Assembly: GCA_017505535.1 (NCBI GenBank) | Contig: JAFVPD010000003.1 | Location: forward strand, 42,086-106,085 | Reading direction: 5' to 3' | DNA: 64,000 nucleotides | From: Muribaculaceae bacterium | GTDB taxonomy: Bacteria > Bacteroidota > Bacteroidia > Bacteroidales > Muribaculaceae | In this document: positions 25,406-33,855 of the stretch, in pieces | How the letters are laid out: each line of letters begins with the position of its first letter | Numbering within the stretch: position 1 is the stretch's first letter | Notes under the pieces: model-generated | Told to the model about the DNA's origin: nothing | Database searches by the model: none | The model's input: only the letters and a program-made list of their open reading frames with translations | Translations under genes and position numbers: made by a program

Positions 25406-26736
25406 GCCTAATCATTGAAGATAGTAATCTCAACGGGGTTGAGGTGTATTATAATCAAAGTGCCGGATTTATGCGTGCCGTAGATGAGTTGCAGAAACAG
25501 TATCGCGACGGAACGTTGGATATTGTGAATTTACAATCCTATTCTACAAATGGGCATACCGATTGTCCTATTTGGTATGAAATACAATCTTATACCACTA
25601 AAAGATGGACTCCTGTTGTCGATGAGTGTAAATTCTATACATCTCATTATATTGGAAGATTTTCCTTTAACGGCTATTCTATTATAATTAACCCCAGATA
25701 TGGGAATATTTTCAGCTATTTAATCAGCTATGCCACAAATTTATATCTTCCATTGGGTAGTTCCAATTTGGAGTATAATACAACGTCTAATTCCTATTGG
25801 TTGATTGCATTAATTTGGAAGGCACTACTCAATAAGGCTCTGACGGTAGGGCAAATTCCTCGAGAGTACAAAACGGTTCAAAAAAATCAAAAGCACTTTA
25901 AAGGACATTTAAACATCAGTAAACACATTCATAGCAATCTATGCAACGCCTCTCGTTTTTTCTGTTCCTATAAAAAGCTTTCTATGGATAATGCCATCAA
26001 TCAAACGATTCGAGCGGTTTATAAAGTTCTAAAAGGCAAAGGCGTGGGTACTATTATAGGGGAATTTGAAGCCTATGATAAGTATCTTGAATCTATGGGT
26101 GTTGGCTCAATAGATAACGTCAATCAGATAGAAAGCATCAAATACACACGACTCAATGACGCATATAGGCCTGTTATGCGATTAAGCAAGACAATTTTAT
26201 CAAATCAAAGAGCTCAGTCTGTTGATGGTGGTCAAAACAGTGATATTTCCTATTTTATTGACATAGCTGAACTATGGGAAATCTATTTGCTGAGATTATT
26301 GCAAAATAATCTTCCTTCAGAATATAAAGTCTTTTCGCCCAACTCATTAAGAGGTGAATCTCTCTTAGATAATGATATGCGCGAAATAAGACCTGACATT
26401 CTTATTTCTAAAAATGGAGTTGTAGAAATGGTTATAGATGCCAAGTACAAATATTACAACAATTTTGGAGCAACTTCAACCTTTGGAATACAGCGTGAAG
26501 ATTTGTATCAGATGACAACCTACCTATATCATTATGGGGAGGAAAATAGAAATATTGTAGGAATATTCACCGCGCCTATTGAATGTTGCGATAATGACAT
26601 TCACACCTATAGGAATAATCGCAACCATAAAATAGGTCTTGTAAATTTAGATATTACTAAAGATTCCATTGAGAGCATTCATCTCGCTGAGAAAAAGTAT
26701 ATTGAGACAATTATTAATCTTTTAGGCTCAAATTAG
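25402..26736 (+). CDS. mcrC: McrC-type restriction endonuclease subunit
   Basis: A 444-residue McrC protein. The N-terminal half is beta-rich and docks on McrB in characterised systems. The PD-(D/E)xK nuclease core is visible as RPDI with Asp332, then VIDAKYK with Asp346 and Lys348. DAKYK is the usual McrC motif. The length is longer than E. coli McrC (about 350) but normal for the wider McrBC family. Its ATG overlaps the mcrB stop, so translation is coupled, and the PLD gene begins directly after its stop codon. Confidence 0.92.
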   Translation: MSLIIEDSNLNGVEVYYNQSAGFMRAVDELQKQYRDGTLDIVNLQSYSTNGHTDCPIWYEIQSYTTKRWTPVVDECKFYTSHYIGRFSFNGYSIIINPRYGNIFSYLISYATNLYLPLGSSNLEYNTTSNSYWLIALIWKALLNKALTVGQIPREYKTVQKNQKHFKGHLNISKHIHSNLCNASRFFCSYKKLSMDNAINQTIRAVYKVLKGKGVGTIIGEFEAYDKYLESMGVGSIDNVNQIESIKYTRLNDAYRPVMRLSKTILSNQRAQSVDGGQNSDISYFIDIAELWEIYLLRLLQNNLPSEYKVFSPNSLRGESLLDNDMREIRPDILISKNGVVEMVIDAKYKYYNNFGATSTFGIQREDLYQMTTYLYHYGEENRNIVGIFTAPIECCDNDIHTYRNNRNHKIGLVNLDITKDSIESIHLAEKKYIETIINLLGSN

Positions 26737-27249
26737 ATGATACAATTTATCTCTGATGCAGAGCATTATTCGACTGTGATAGAGGCGGCTGCGATGGCTC
26801 GTGAGTCGTTGTGGATTGGCACGGCCGACATAAAAGACCTATACATCAAGCAAGGACAACAAGAGAGGCCATTCTTGGGACTGATTGATGAACTTATCGG
26901 GCGTGGTGTAGAAGTGAGGCTAATTCATGCAAAAGAACCCGGCCCTAACTTTCGCCAAGACTTCGACCGGTATAAACGCCTGGTCACATTATTGGAAAGA
27001 GTCATGTGTCCGAGAGTGCATTTCAAAATTATCATCATCGACCAAAAGCTATGCTACATAGGGAGTGCCAACCTCACAGGAGCAGGCATGGGAATGAAAT
27101 CGGCCACGCGACGCAACTTTGAAGCCGGCATTCTCACAGACGACTGCACACTCATTTCGCAAGCCATTGAAGAATTTGACAAAGTGTGGCGAGGCAGTGA
27201 ATGTCAACACTGTCAACGTCGCCGCCATTGTCCCGATCCCATCAGTTAA
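26737..27249 (+). CDS. PLD-family nuclease-like protein encoded with McrBC
   Basis: A 170-residue protein with one HKD motif, HFKIIIID (His95, Lys97, Asp102), and the following GSANLTGAGM block. Single-HKD proteins act as dimers, like the Nuc endonuclease or the BfiI restriction enzyme. The C-terminus has CQHCQRRRHC, a Cys/His cluster that could bind zinc. The gene starts at the base after the mcrC stop codon, with no gap, which strongly suggests a third member of the restriction operon. PLD proteins are not standard McrBC parts. Its stop overlaps the convergent PPTase gene by 4 bases. Confidence 0.82.
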   Translation: MIQFISDAEHYSTVIEAAAMARESLWIGTADIKDLYIKQGQQERPFLGLIDELIGRGVEVRLIHAKEPGPNFRQDFDRYKRLVTLLERVMCPRVHFKIIIIDQKLCYIGSANLTGAGMGMKSATRRNFEAGILTDDCTLISQAIEEFDKVWRGSECQHCQRRRHCPDPIS

Positions 27250-27896
27250 ATGGCTATTGTGATGGTGGCGTGGGGGGATTGGAGGTGGTGTAGGGTGAAT
27301 TGTGCGTTGTGGCGGGATATTGTTGCGATTGCTGGCGCAGTGGTTGGTTGTGAGTTGTGGTGTAATGTGTTGAGACGTTGAATGTTGTTGGGCGCTGAGG
27401 GGTTGATGGGGAGTTTGATATCAAGTAGTGAAAGCCCTGAAATTCCGGCGGCTTTGTAAATGGCTTCTTTGGCGGTCCAGGCTTGTAGGAGAAGCTCAGG
27501 AGTGTTGTATGTGGCAATTTCATCGGGCGTGAGGAATTTCTCTTTAACGCGCTCGAGTGTCGGTCGCCATGTCTCTATATCGATGCCTATGCGTTGTGTG
27601 GGGTGTGTTGCAATGGCAATGTGTGTGGCGCAGTGGGAGATGGATATGTGTATAGGGTTATTGTGCAGATATGGACTTCCGTCTGAGTGATGGCCGAGAG
27701 TCGCGCTGGGACCGAATAAGTTGCGTAGCAATTGTCGTGTTGCGAGTATCTCGGCTTTGCGAGAGTTAGAGGTGATTTCGTTCAGTAGCGCTATATCTTC
27801 GTTGGGGGCTGTAGCGATGAGAGAGTCAAGAGATGGTATTGGCTCGATGTATAGCTTTAATTGTTGGTGAAGGTAAAAAACTGAGTTATCGCTCAT
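27246..27896 (-). CDS. 4'-phosphopantetheinyl transferase (Sfp type)
   Basis: Transfers the phosphopantetheine arm of CoA to acyl or peptidyl carrier proteins. The Sfp-family motifs are present: HISISHC, GIDIE (Mg2+ ligands) and WTAKEAIYKA. The length, 216 residues, is normal. The gene overlaps the end of gldD by 11 bases and is the last gene of the minus-strand gldE-gldD cluster, a gene order known from other Bacteroidetes. The C-terminal half is rich in His, Thr and Asn. Confidence 0.9.
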   Translation of the reverse strand: MSDNSVFYLHQQLKLYIEPIPSLDSLIATAPNEDIALLNEITSNSRKAEILATRQLLRNLFGPSATLGHHSDGSPYLHNNPIHISISHCATHIAIATHPTQRIGIDIETWRPTLERVKEKFLTPDEIATYNTPELLLQAWTAKEAIYKAAGISGLSLLDIKLPINPSAPNNIQRLNTLHHNSQPTTAPAIATISRHNAQFTLHHLQSPHATITIAI

Positions 27897-28521
27897 TGTT
27901 GGGAGAGATGTTGTTGATGATGTGTAAGATGTCGTGCTTGACGGCAGTTATAATCGGCGCTACTGAGTCGTAATTTATTGTGCGGTCGGGCGCAAAGTTG
28001 AGTGTCCCCGATAGCACCCAATGATTGTTGTCGGTTGTGATGAACATGACCGGGGTCACGATGTTGTCGCGACAAGTGATAATCTCGGCGTTATGTTTGA
28101 GATGGTTGATGGTTGTTGTTTGGGCTTGTCGGTTGGTTGTTTCAAGAGAGAAACGTTCCAATCGGTTGTTGATGATATTTTGCACCGACTCTTTGTCGGT
28201 GAGAGAAAGTGTGCAATAAATTGTTGCGTTATAGGTCGGATAGAATATATCGATCCATTGGGTGTTGGGGTCGGTGGCCGGTCGGCTTTTTATTTTAGTG
28301 ATGGCCTGAGAATTGGTCTCAATGTTTAATGGGAAGTTGCTAATGGGAATGTAGATTGTGTCGCATAGTTGTATGCGAGGATAGGACGTTGGGCGAGGAA
28401 TGGGAACGTTCTCATTTTGGTTGCATTCGCTGAATGATAGTGATGCAATAATTGCAATGGCCCATATTGGTAGCATAGTAATGAGCGCAGTGAGGGTGTT
28501 TCCGTTATGACTGTGGCTCAT
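27886..28521 (-). CDS. gldD: GldD-like lipoprotein
   Basis: A 211-residue protein with an N-terminal hydrophobic stretch (about 17-30) and a Cys33 that could be lipidated, although SEC is a poor lipobox. The motif PIPRPTSYPRI after the Cys, then the WIDIFYPTYNATIYCTL block, matches the GldD lipoprotein family required for gliding and type 9 secretion in Flavobacterium. Position between gldE and the PPTase gene supports the call. In non-gliding gut Bacteroidales GldD homologues occur without gliding, and their role is unclear. Confidence 0.78.
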   Translation of the reverse strand: MSHSHNGNTLTALITMLPIWAIAIIASLSFSECNQNENVPIPRPTSYPRIQLCDTIYIPISNFPLNIETNSQAITKIKSRPATDPNTQWIDIFYPTYNATIYCTLSLTDKESVQNIINNRLERFSLETTNRQAQTTTINHLKHNAEIITCRDNIVTPVMFITTDNNHWVLSGTLNFAPDRTINYDSVAPIITAVKHDILHIINNISPNNER

Positions 28522-28524
28522 GCT

Positions 28525-29859
28525 TTATGCTTTTTCGTGATGTGTAACTTTCACTCTGACGCTTGTAATGCGGTGGTGCTCAATTTCGAGAATTAGGAAT
28601 CGGCAGTTACGATACACTATTGGTTCTTTTTCTTTTGGAAAATCACCTTTGATGGCGAGAAGCATTCCGGCAAGTGTCTCAGAATTTTCGGTCATATCTT
28701 GAAAATCATCTTCGTCAAGTTCGGTGACTCTGAAAAAGTCGTTGAGCAGAGTTCGTCCTTCAAAAATGAACGATCCATCGGGGAGTTGTTGGTAGGTTTT
28801 TTCCTCAGTGTCGTATTCGTCGTTGATGTCACCTACGATTTCTTCAAGGACGTCTTCAAGGGTTACAACTCCTTGAGTGCCACCAAATTCATCTACCACA
28901 ATAGCCATGTGTATTTTGCGATGGCGGAAGTCTTCAAGGAGATCGTCGATCATTCGAGATTCCGGCACGAAGTAGCATTCTCTGATGAGAGATTGCCATT
29001 TAACTTCTTTGGGGTCGCGGCCGATAAATGGCAGAAGGTCGCGGCTATATAATACCCCTTTGATATTGTCCTGAGTGTCTTCGTAAACGGGTAGGCGAGA
29101 AAAACCGCTTGATAGCACCACTTCCATTACCTGTTCAAACGATGATGTTATATCAATGTCGGTGATGTCAATGCGAGGAGTCATGATTTCTGACGCAGTT
29201 GTATCGCCAAATTTTAGAATTCCTTGTAGCATCTCTTTGTCGTCCTCGGTGTTTACGTCGGTGATCTCAAGGGCTTGGCTGAGCTCGTCGGTCGAAAGAT
29301 TGGCCGAGCGCTTAGTTACAACGCGTTTCACTATGCCCGAGCTTTTTTCAAGCATAGAGGATAGTGGGTAGAAAAGTTTTATAGCAAACGAAATGCCTCC
29401 GCAGGCCATTTTGGCCCATTTCAACGTGTTGTTTCCTGAATATAGTTTTGGCAGAATTTCACCAAATAGCAATATTAAGAACGTGAGAAGAACGGTTTGT
29501 AGAATGAAGCTCATCACCTCGCTCATGCCTTGAAACACAGGCCCGAGAGCATAGTTACATAGAATAACAATGGTTACATTGACGAGGTTGTTGGCAATGA
29601 GAATGGTTGCCAATAACCGTTCGGGAGTGTTCATAAAGCCACGAATAGTCTCCCCCTTAGGAGTTTCGTCGAGCTCGTCTAATTGTTGAGGTGTTAATGA
29701 GAAATAGGCAATCTCGCTGCCAGAGATGAAGCCGGAAAGAAGTAACGCAATGCCTGCGCATATGAGGGCAAAAATTGACCCTGCGTCAAATGTTACGTTC
29801 ATAGTCGCCATTATCATGTTAAGTAGCGGCGACGTGGCTGGTAAGGGATCTATGTCCAA
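28525..29859 (-). CDS. gldE: GldE-like membrane protein (CNNM/CBS/CorC domains)
   Basis: A 444-residue protein. The DUF21/CNNM membrane domain has four or so helices (about residues 25-190, including FISGSEIAYFSL). Two CBS domains (about 225-345, with MTPRIDITDID and DEFGGTQGVVTLEDVLEEIVGDI) follow, then a C-terminal CorC/HlyC domain. The family is linked to Mg2+ or Co2+ homeostasis. Pairing with gldD marks it as GldE. The gene has a good promoter on the minus strand, and gldD starts 3 bases after its stop. A paralogous architecture is encoded at 62219. Confidence 0.87.
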   Translation of the reverse strand: MDIDPLPATSPLLNMIMATMNVTFDAGSIFALICAGIALLLSGFISGSEIAYFSLTPQQLDELDETPKGETIRGFMNTPERLLATILIANNLVNVTIVILCNYALGPVFQGMSEVMSFILQTVLLTFLILLFGEILPKLYSGNNTLKWAKMACGGISFAIKLFYPLSSMLEKSSGIVKRVVTKRSANLSTDELSQALEITDVNTEDDKEMLQGILKFGDTTASEIMTPRIDITDIDITSSFEQVMEVVLSSGFSRLPVYEDTQDNIKGVLYSRDLLPFIGRDPKEVKWQSLIRECYFVPESRMIDDLLEDFRHRKIHMAIVVDEFGGTQGVVTLEDVLEEIVGDINDEYDTEEKTYQQLPDGSFIFEGRTLLNDFFRVTELDEDDFQDMTENSETLAGMLLAIKGDFPKEKEPIVYRNCRFLILEIEHHRITSVRVKVTHHEKA

Positions 29860-29932
29860 GGTTGAGATTTTTAGTTAAACAATATCGCACCATAATCAGT
29901 TGGCAAAATGGTGCATCGTAATGATTTGAGTG

Positions 29933-29963
29933 CAAAGGTACTCAAAAACACTGGAATAATCAA
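29933..29963 (-). promoter_or_regulatory. Promoter of the gldE-gldD-PPTase operon
   Basis: On the minus strand TTG (29963-29961), 20 bp, TACCTTTG (29940-29933). Confidence 0.68.
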
Positions 29964-30122
29964 CTTAAAACATAATAATAGTGAAATAAGGCGTTTGTTG
30001 AACGGTTGTTTGTGGCTTGAGTTGTTATTAACAATATCCTCGCAACTTATATAGCGCATGTTTAGAGTTATTGGTGGGGAATAAATTTAGACCTATGTGG
30101 CAATTAACCCCTAAATTATTGG

Positions 30123-30130
30123 TATCTTTG
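30123..30130 (+). promoter_or_regulatory. -7 element of the Ca2+-ATPase gene
   Basis: TATCTTTG, 33 bases before ATG 30164. No good -33 box seen. Confidence 0.55.
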
Positions 30131-30163
30131 CACCGAAAATAAAAAACACAAATAAAAACACAA

Positions 30164-32761
30164 ATGAATTTTTATCAACAATCGGTTGAGCAGGTTGTTC
30201 AACAATTAAAAACAAACATTGAAAACGGATTAACTCAAGATGAAGTGATAGAACGTCAAAACCGAGATGGTTTAAACGAGTTTGCAAAAAAGAAGCACAC
30301 CTCGTTGTTGCAAAAGTTCATTGCACAATTCAAGAGTTTTATGATTATTGTTCTACTTGTGGCGGCTATAATTTCAGGTATTACAGGCTATATGAATGGG
30401 GAGGGAATAACTGATGCTATCATTATTTTGTCGATTCTTATAGTAAATGCTATCATAGGCGTATTCCAAGAGGCGAAGGCCGAGAATGCACTCGATGCCC
30501 TTGAAAGACTATCGGCTCCGCATTGTAAGGTTGTCAGAAACGGAGAGCATCAGGTCATCGAGTCGCGAGACCTTGTCGTGGGCGATATTGTTGAATTGGA
30601 GACCGGCGATAGTGTCCCGGCCGACCTACGACTGATAGATAGCGTTAATCTAAAAATACAGGAGGCAGCGCTTACGGGCGAATCTCTACCTGTGGATAAG
30701 AATACAGCAACTATTTCAGAGAATGCGCCTATTGGCGACCGAGTGAATATGGCATTTAGCTCATGTAGTGTCACTTATGGCCGAGGTCTTGGGATTGTGG
30801 TTGCCACGGGTGAACGCACCGAAGTGGGGAAAATTGCAGCGATGATTAAATCTGTTCCCGACATGCGTACGCCAATGCAGATACGCCTTGACAAATTGGG
30901 CAAAGTGCTTGCAGTCATAAGCCTTATTGTTTGTTTTGTAATTTTTGTGATAGGGTTGTGCTATGGACGAGGCATCATGGAGATGTTCATGACCGCAGTG
31001 AGTCTTGCTGTTGCGGCCATTCCGGAGGGATTACCTGCAGTGTCAACCGTGGTCTTGGCTCTTGGTGTTCAGCGACTTGCCAAGCAGAATGCAATAGTGC
31101 GCAACCTGCCTTCGGTGGAGACTCTTGGCAGTACAACTGTAATATGTTCTGATAAGACCGGGACTCTCACTCAGAATAAGATGACCGTAGTGGAGGCCTA
31201 TCCTGTTCTATCTCAAAAGGTGCTAACCATTGGAACGCTTTGCAACGATACAACACAAGGTGGCGAAGGCGAATTTTTTGGCGATCCGACCGAAACGGCG
31301 TTAATTGCCTGTGCTGAAAATAATGGTATGGAGCAAGAGAAGATAAATGAAATTTATCAGCGCATATCGGAGATTCCGTTTGATTCGGAACGCAAACTGA
31401 TGACAACGCTTCACCGAAAAGATGAGCATACGATTCTTGTTGCAACGAAAGGCGGATTTGATGAGTTGCTTGCTCGATGCAATCGCATTGAAGATGAAGA
31501 CGGCACTGTGCGCCCAATTGAAAAAACTGACCATGAACGACTTGCGAATGAGAACAATGCAATGGCGCAAAAGGCATTGCGAGTGCTCTGTATGGCCTAT
31601 TCTGAAATAATTGTTGATAAAGAGCCTAATGAAACGCAGTTGAACGAGCTTACTGCCCGGGCCGAACAAGACTTGGTGTTTGCCGGCATGGTTGGAATGA
31701 TAGATCCTCCGCGTGAGGAGGCAAAAGTTGCTGTCGAACAATGCAAAAAGGCCGGGATTAAGCCCGTTATGATTACCGGCGACCATAAAGTTACAGCCTC
31801 GGCTATTGCACAAAGTCTTGGTATTATGTCACCGGGTGACAGTGTGCTTACCGGTAGTGAGGTGGAACAAATGACCGATGATGAGTTGCGTAATGAAGCG
31901 AATAAAGTGTCGGTTTTTGCCCGCGTTGCCCCTGAGCATAAAGTGCGTATAGTGAAGGCATATCAGAGTCTTGGCAATGTTGTGGCAATGACGGGCGATG
32001 GTGTGAATGATGCTCCTGCATTGAAACTTGCCAACATTGGTGTGGCAATGGGTATTACCGGCACCGATGTCTCAAAGGAGGCTGCTGATGTAGTGCTCGC
32101 CGATGATAATTTTGCCACGATAGTGCAAGCCGTGAGAGAGGGACGTCGCATTTACGACAATTTGATAAAGTCGATTCAGTTTATGATTTCGACAAATCTT
32201 GGAGAGATCATATTGCTACTTGTGGCTGTGCTTTATAATCTTGATATGCCCCTGTTGCCCATACAGTTGCTATTCATTAACCTCGTGGGTGATAGCTTGC
32301 CCTGTTTGGCGTTGAGCGTTGACCATGCTGCCAAAGATATAATGTCGCGAAGGGCGATCGATCCTAATCAGGGTATATTTACACGTTCATTCTCTACGCG
32401 TGTAGTAATCCAAGCACTTATACTTGGCGCAATGACAATTTTGGCATACGTTATAGGCTTGAACACATCGGTTGATGTAGCTCGTACGATGACCTTTGCG
32501 GTGATGATTTTCTCGCAGTTTGTGATGATATTCTCAGTGCGCTCGGGCAATAAATTGTTTGTCGATCGATTCTTTAGCAACCGTTGGTTGTGGCTGACAA
32601 TCTTCTTGGTCATTGGATTGACGCTTATGGTGATGTTGGTGCCAAGCATGCAATCGTTGTTCCATTTGGCAACCCTCTCGGTGCAACAATGGTGGACAAC
32701 AATTGGCTTGACATTAGGAGTTTTGCTCTTGAGTGAAATATCAAAGATATTTACAAAATAG
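30164..32761 (+). CDS. Calcium-transporting P-type ATPase (SERCA/PMCA-like)
   Basis: An 865-residue P2-type cation pump in the inner membrane. The phosphorylation site ICSDKTGTLTQNKM (Asp about 328), the actuator loop TGES, and the hinge MTGDGVNDAPALK are all present. Membrane helix 4 has AAIPEGLPAV and helix 6 has NLVGDSLPCLAL (Asn and Asp), the pattern of Ca2+-coordinating pumps. About ten membrane helices fit. The likely role is export of Ca2+ from the cytoplasm. It stands alone, with a promoter before and a hairpin after. Confidence 0.93.
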   Translation: MNFYQQSVEQVVQQLKTNIENGLTQDEVIERQNRDGLNEFAKKKHTSLLQKFIAQFKSFMIIVLLVAAIISGITGYMNGEGITDAIIILSILIVNAIIGVFQEAKAENALDALERLSAPHCKVVRNGEHQVIESRDLVVGDIVELETGDSVPADLRLIDSVNLKIQEAALTGESLPVDKNTATISENAPIGDRVNMAFSSCSVTYGRGLGIVVATGERTEVGKIAAMIKSVPDMRTPMQIRLDKLGKVLAVISLIVCFVIFVIGLCYGRGIMEMFMTAVSLAVAAIPEGLPAVSTVVLALGVQRLAKQNAIVRNLPSVETLGSTTVICSDKTGTLTQNKMTVVEAYPVLSQKVLTIGTLCNDTTQGGEGEFFGDPTETALIACAENNGMEQEKINEIYQRISEIPFDSERKLMTTLHRKDEHTILVATKGGFDELLARCNRIEDEDGTVRPIEKTDHERLANENNAMAQKALRVLCMAYSEIIVDKEPNETQLNELTARAEQDLVFAGMVGMIDPPREEAKVAVEQCKKAGIKPVMITGDHKVTASAIAQSLGIMSPGDSVLTGSEVEQMTDDELRNEANKVSVFARVAPEHKVRIVKAYQSLGNVVAMTGDGVNDAPALKLANIGVAMGITGTDVSKEAADVVLADDNFATIVQAVREGRRIYDNLIKSIQFMISTNLGEIILLLVAVLYNLDMPLLPIQLLFINLVGDSLPCLALSVDHAAKDIMSRRAIDPNQGIFTRSFSTRVVIQALILGAMTILAYVIGLNTSVDVARTMTFAVMIFSQFVMIFSVRSGNKLFVDRFFSNRWLWLTIFLVIGLTLMVMLVPSMQSLFHLATLSVQQWWTTIGLTLGVLLLSEISKIFTK

Positions 32762-32808
32762 GAAAACAACGATCGCATATTGGTCGTATCAACAGAAAAT
32801 TTTATGGC

Positions 32809-32846
32809 AAAGAGTCTGGTGCATAACCGGACTCTTTCCGTTTATT
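32809..32846 (+). terminator. Hairpin terminator after the Ca2+-ATPase gene
   Basis: AAAGAGTCTGG (32809-32819) pairs with CCGGACTCTTT (32827-32837) with one wobble pair and a 7-base loop. The tail is only moderately T-rich. Confidence 0.6.
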
Positions 32847-32903
32847 TATGGTATAAGATTAAGAGGAATTTTGTCAAAGTGATTACAGGTTGTTGAGGGA
32901 TTG

Positions 32904-32934
32904 TTGCGGGAGTGGAAAAAATACTCTATATTTG
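32904..32934 (+). promoter_or_regulatory. Promoter of the sirtuin gene
   Basis: TTG (32904-32906), 20 bp, TATATTTG (32927-32934), 33 bases before ATG 32968. Confidence 0.68.
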
Positions 32935-32967
32935 TATAGTTAAACTTTAAACTAAAATTCTTGAACT

Positions 32968-33657
32968 ATGAAAAAGAAGCTTGTAATTTCGACCGGCGCG
33001 GGAATGAGCGCCGAGAGTGGATTGTCAACATTTCGTGACAGCGATGGCTTGTGGGAAAAGTATGACGTTATGGAGGTGGCGAGTATCGAAGGCTTCAATC
33101 GCGATCCCGAGCTTGTGCATCAATTTTACAATGCCCGTCGTCGCCAGTTGTTGGAGGTGGAGCCAAATGCGGGTCATTTGGGCTTGGTTGACTTGGAAAA
33201 AGACTTTGACACTTACATCATTACGCAAAATGTAGATGACTTGCATGAGCGAGCCGGAAGTCAACGTGTGTTGCATCTCCATGGCGAGTTGATGAAAGTG
33301 AGATCAATGAAAGATGAATCACGAATTTACACACTCACTCCCGAAAACTTAGAGACCTCAACGGAAACCCGCGATGAATATGGCGACGCGGTGCGTCCTC
33401 ATATAGTGTTTTTTGGGGAGCAAGTCCCCAACATTGAACCTGCGATAGAATTGGTGAGAGAGGCCGATATTTTTGTGGTCATTGGAACGTCGCTAAGTGT
33501 CTATCCGGCAGCCGGTTTGCTCCACTATGCCCGTCGTGATGCTCAGATTTATTATATCGACCCACGCCCCTCGGTGGTGTGTGACGATCGGGTCGAGGTG
33601 TTGGCCATGACGGCTACCGCCGGCGTTGAGTATCTGAAAAAGATATTGCGCCCGTAA
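32968..33657 (+). CDS. cobB: NAD-dependent protein deacylase (sirtuin, class III)
   Basis: A 229-residue Sir2 protein. The NAD site STGAGMSAESGL with TFRDSDGLW, QNVDDLHERAG and the catalytic His in LHGEL are present, then RPHIVFFGE and GTSLSVYPAAGLL. QFYNARRR carries the Tyr and Arg that in class III sirtuins select succinyl- or malonyl-lysine, so desuccinylase activity is likely. Oddly, the zinc-binding Cys quartet between HGEL and RPHIVFFGE is absent; the only Cys is near the C-terminus. The gene has its own promoter and terminator. Confidence 0.9.
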   Translation: MKKKLVISTGAGMSAESGLSTFRDSDGLWEKYDVMEVASIEGFNRDPELVHQFYNARRRQLLEVEPNAGHLGLVDLEKDFDTYIITQNVDDLHERAGSQRVLHLHGELMKVRSMKDESRIYTLTPENLETSTETRDEYGDAVRPHIVFFGEQVPNIEPAIELVREADIFVVIGTSLSVYPAAGLLHYARRDAQIYYIDPRPSVVCDDRVEVLAMTATAGVEYLKKILRP

Positions 33658-33685
33658 ATAATTTTGAATTGTAATTGACATTTGT

Positions 33686-33722
33686 AAAAGGAATTTCGGA
33701 AAGTGAAATTCCTTTTTTCTTT
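33686..33722 (+). terminator. Terminator of the sirtuin gene
   Basis: AAAAGGAATTTC (33686-33697) pairs perfectly with 33705-33716, 7-base loop, followed by a T-rich run. Confidence 0.88.
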
Positions 33723-33775
33723 AAAGTGCTGAAAATCAAGGGCAATGAAAAATGTTGAAAAAATATCTCGGTTGT

Positions 33776-33808
33776 GTTTGGTAAATTGCAATATTAGTGC
33801 TATTTTTG
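33776..33808 (+). promoter_or_regulatory. Promoter of the dcw cluster
   Basis: TTTG (33776-33779), 21 bp, TATTTTTG (33801-33808), 47 bases before rsmH. It is the only clear promoter before ftsZ, so it probably drives the whole division and cell-wall cluster. Confidence 0.68.
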
Positions 33809-33820
33809 TGCATAATTAGG

Positions 33821-33839
33821 AGGTTAACCTTTAGGTTAA
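33821..33839. repeat. Palindromic repeat in the dcw leader
   Basis: AGGTTAACCT (33821-33830) is a perfect palindrome; with the next bases it forms TTAACCT-TT-AGGTTAA (33824-33839), so AGGTTAA occurs twice, 12 bases apart, with one inverted copy between. It lies just after the predicted transcription start. The same 10-base palindrome recurs at 52240-52249, also just after a promoter. Confidence 0.55.
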
Positions 33840-33855
33840 GTAAAAAAGAGCCAAT

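Larger units (their letters stand above)
29860..30163. other. Divergent promoter region between gldE and the Ca2+-ATPase gene
   Basis: A 304-base gap with one promoter on each strand (listed separately). No open frame, RNA or repeat was seen between them apart from an AT-rich stretch near 29970-30050. Confidence 0.6.

Noticed and set aside
3419..27249. Mobile element carrying the accessory modules
   Set aside because: No integrase, transposase, terminal repeats or target-site duplication was found, and housekeeping genes (rsmI-like, hydrolase, pckA) interrupt the modules.
33658..33855. Missed mraZ gene
   Set aside because: The gap is under 200 bases, contains a terminator and a promoter, and no frame resembles MraZ.
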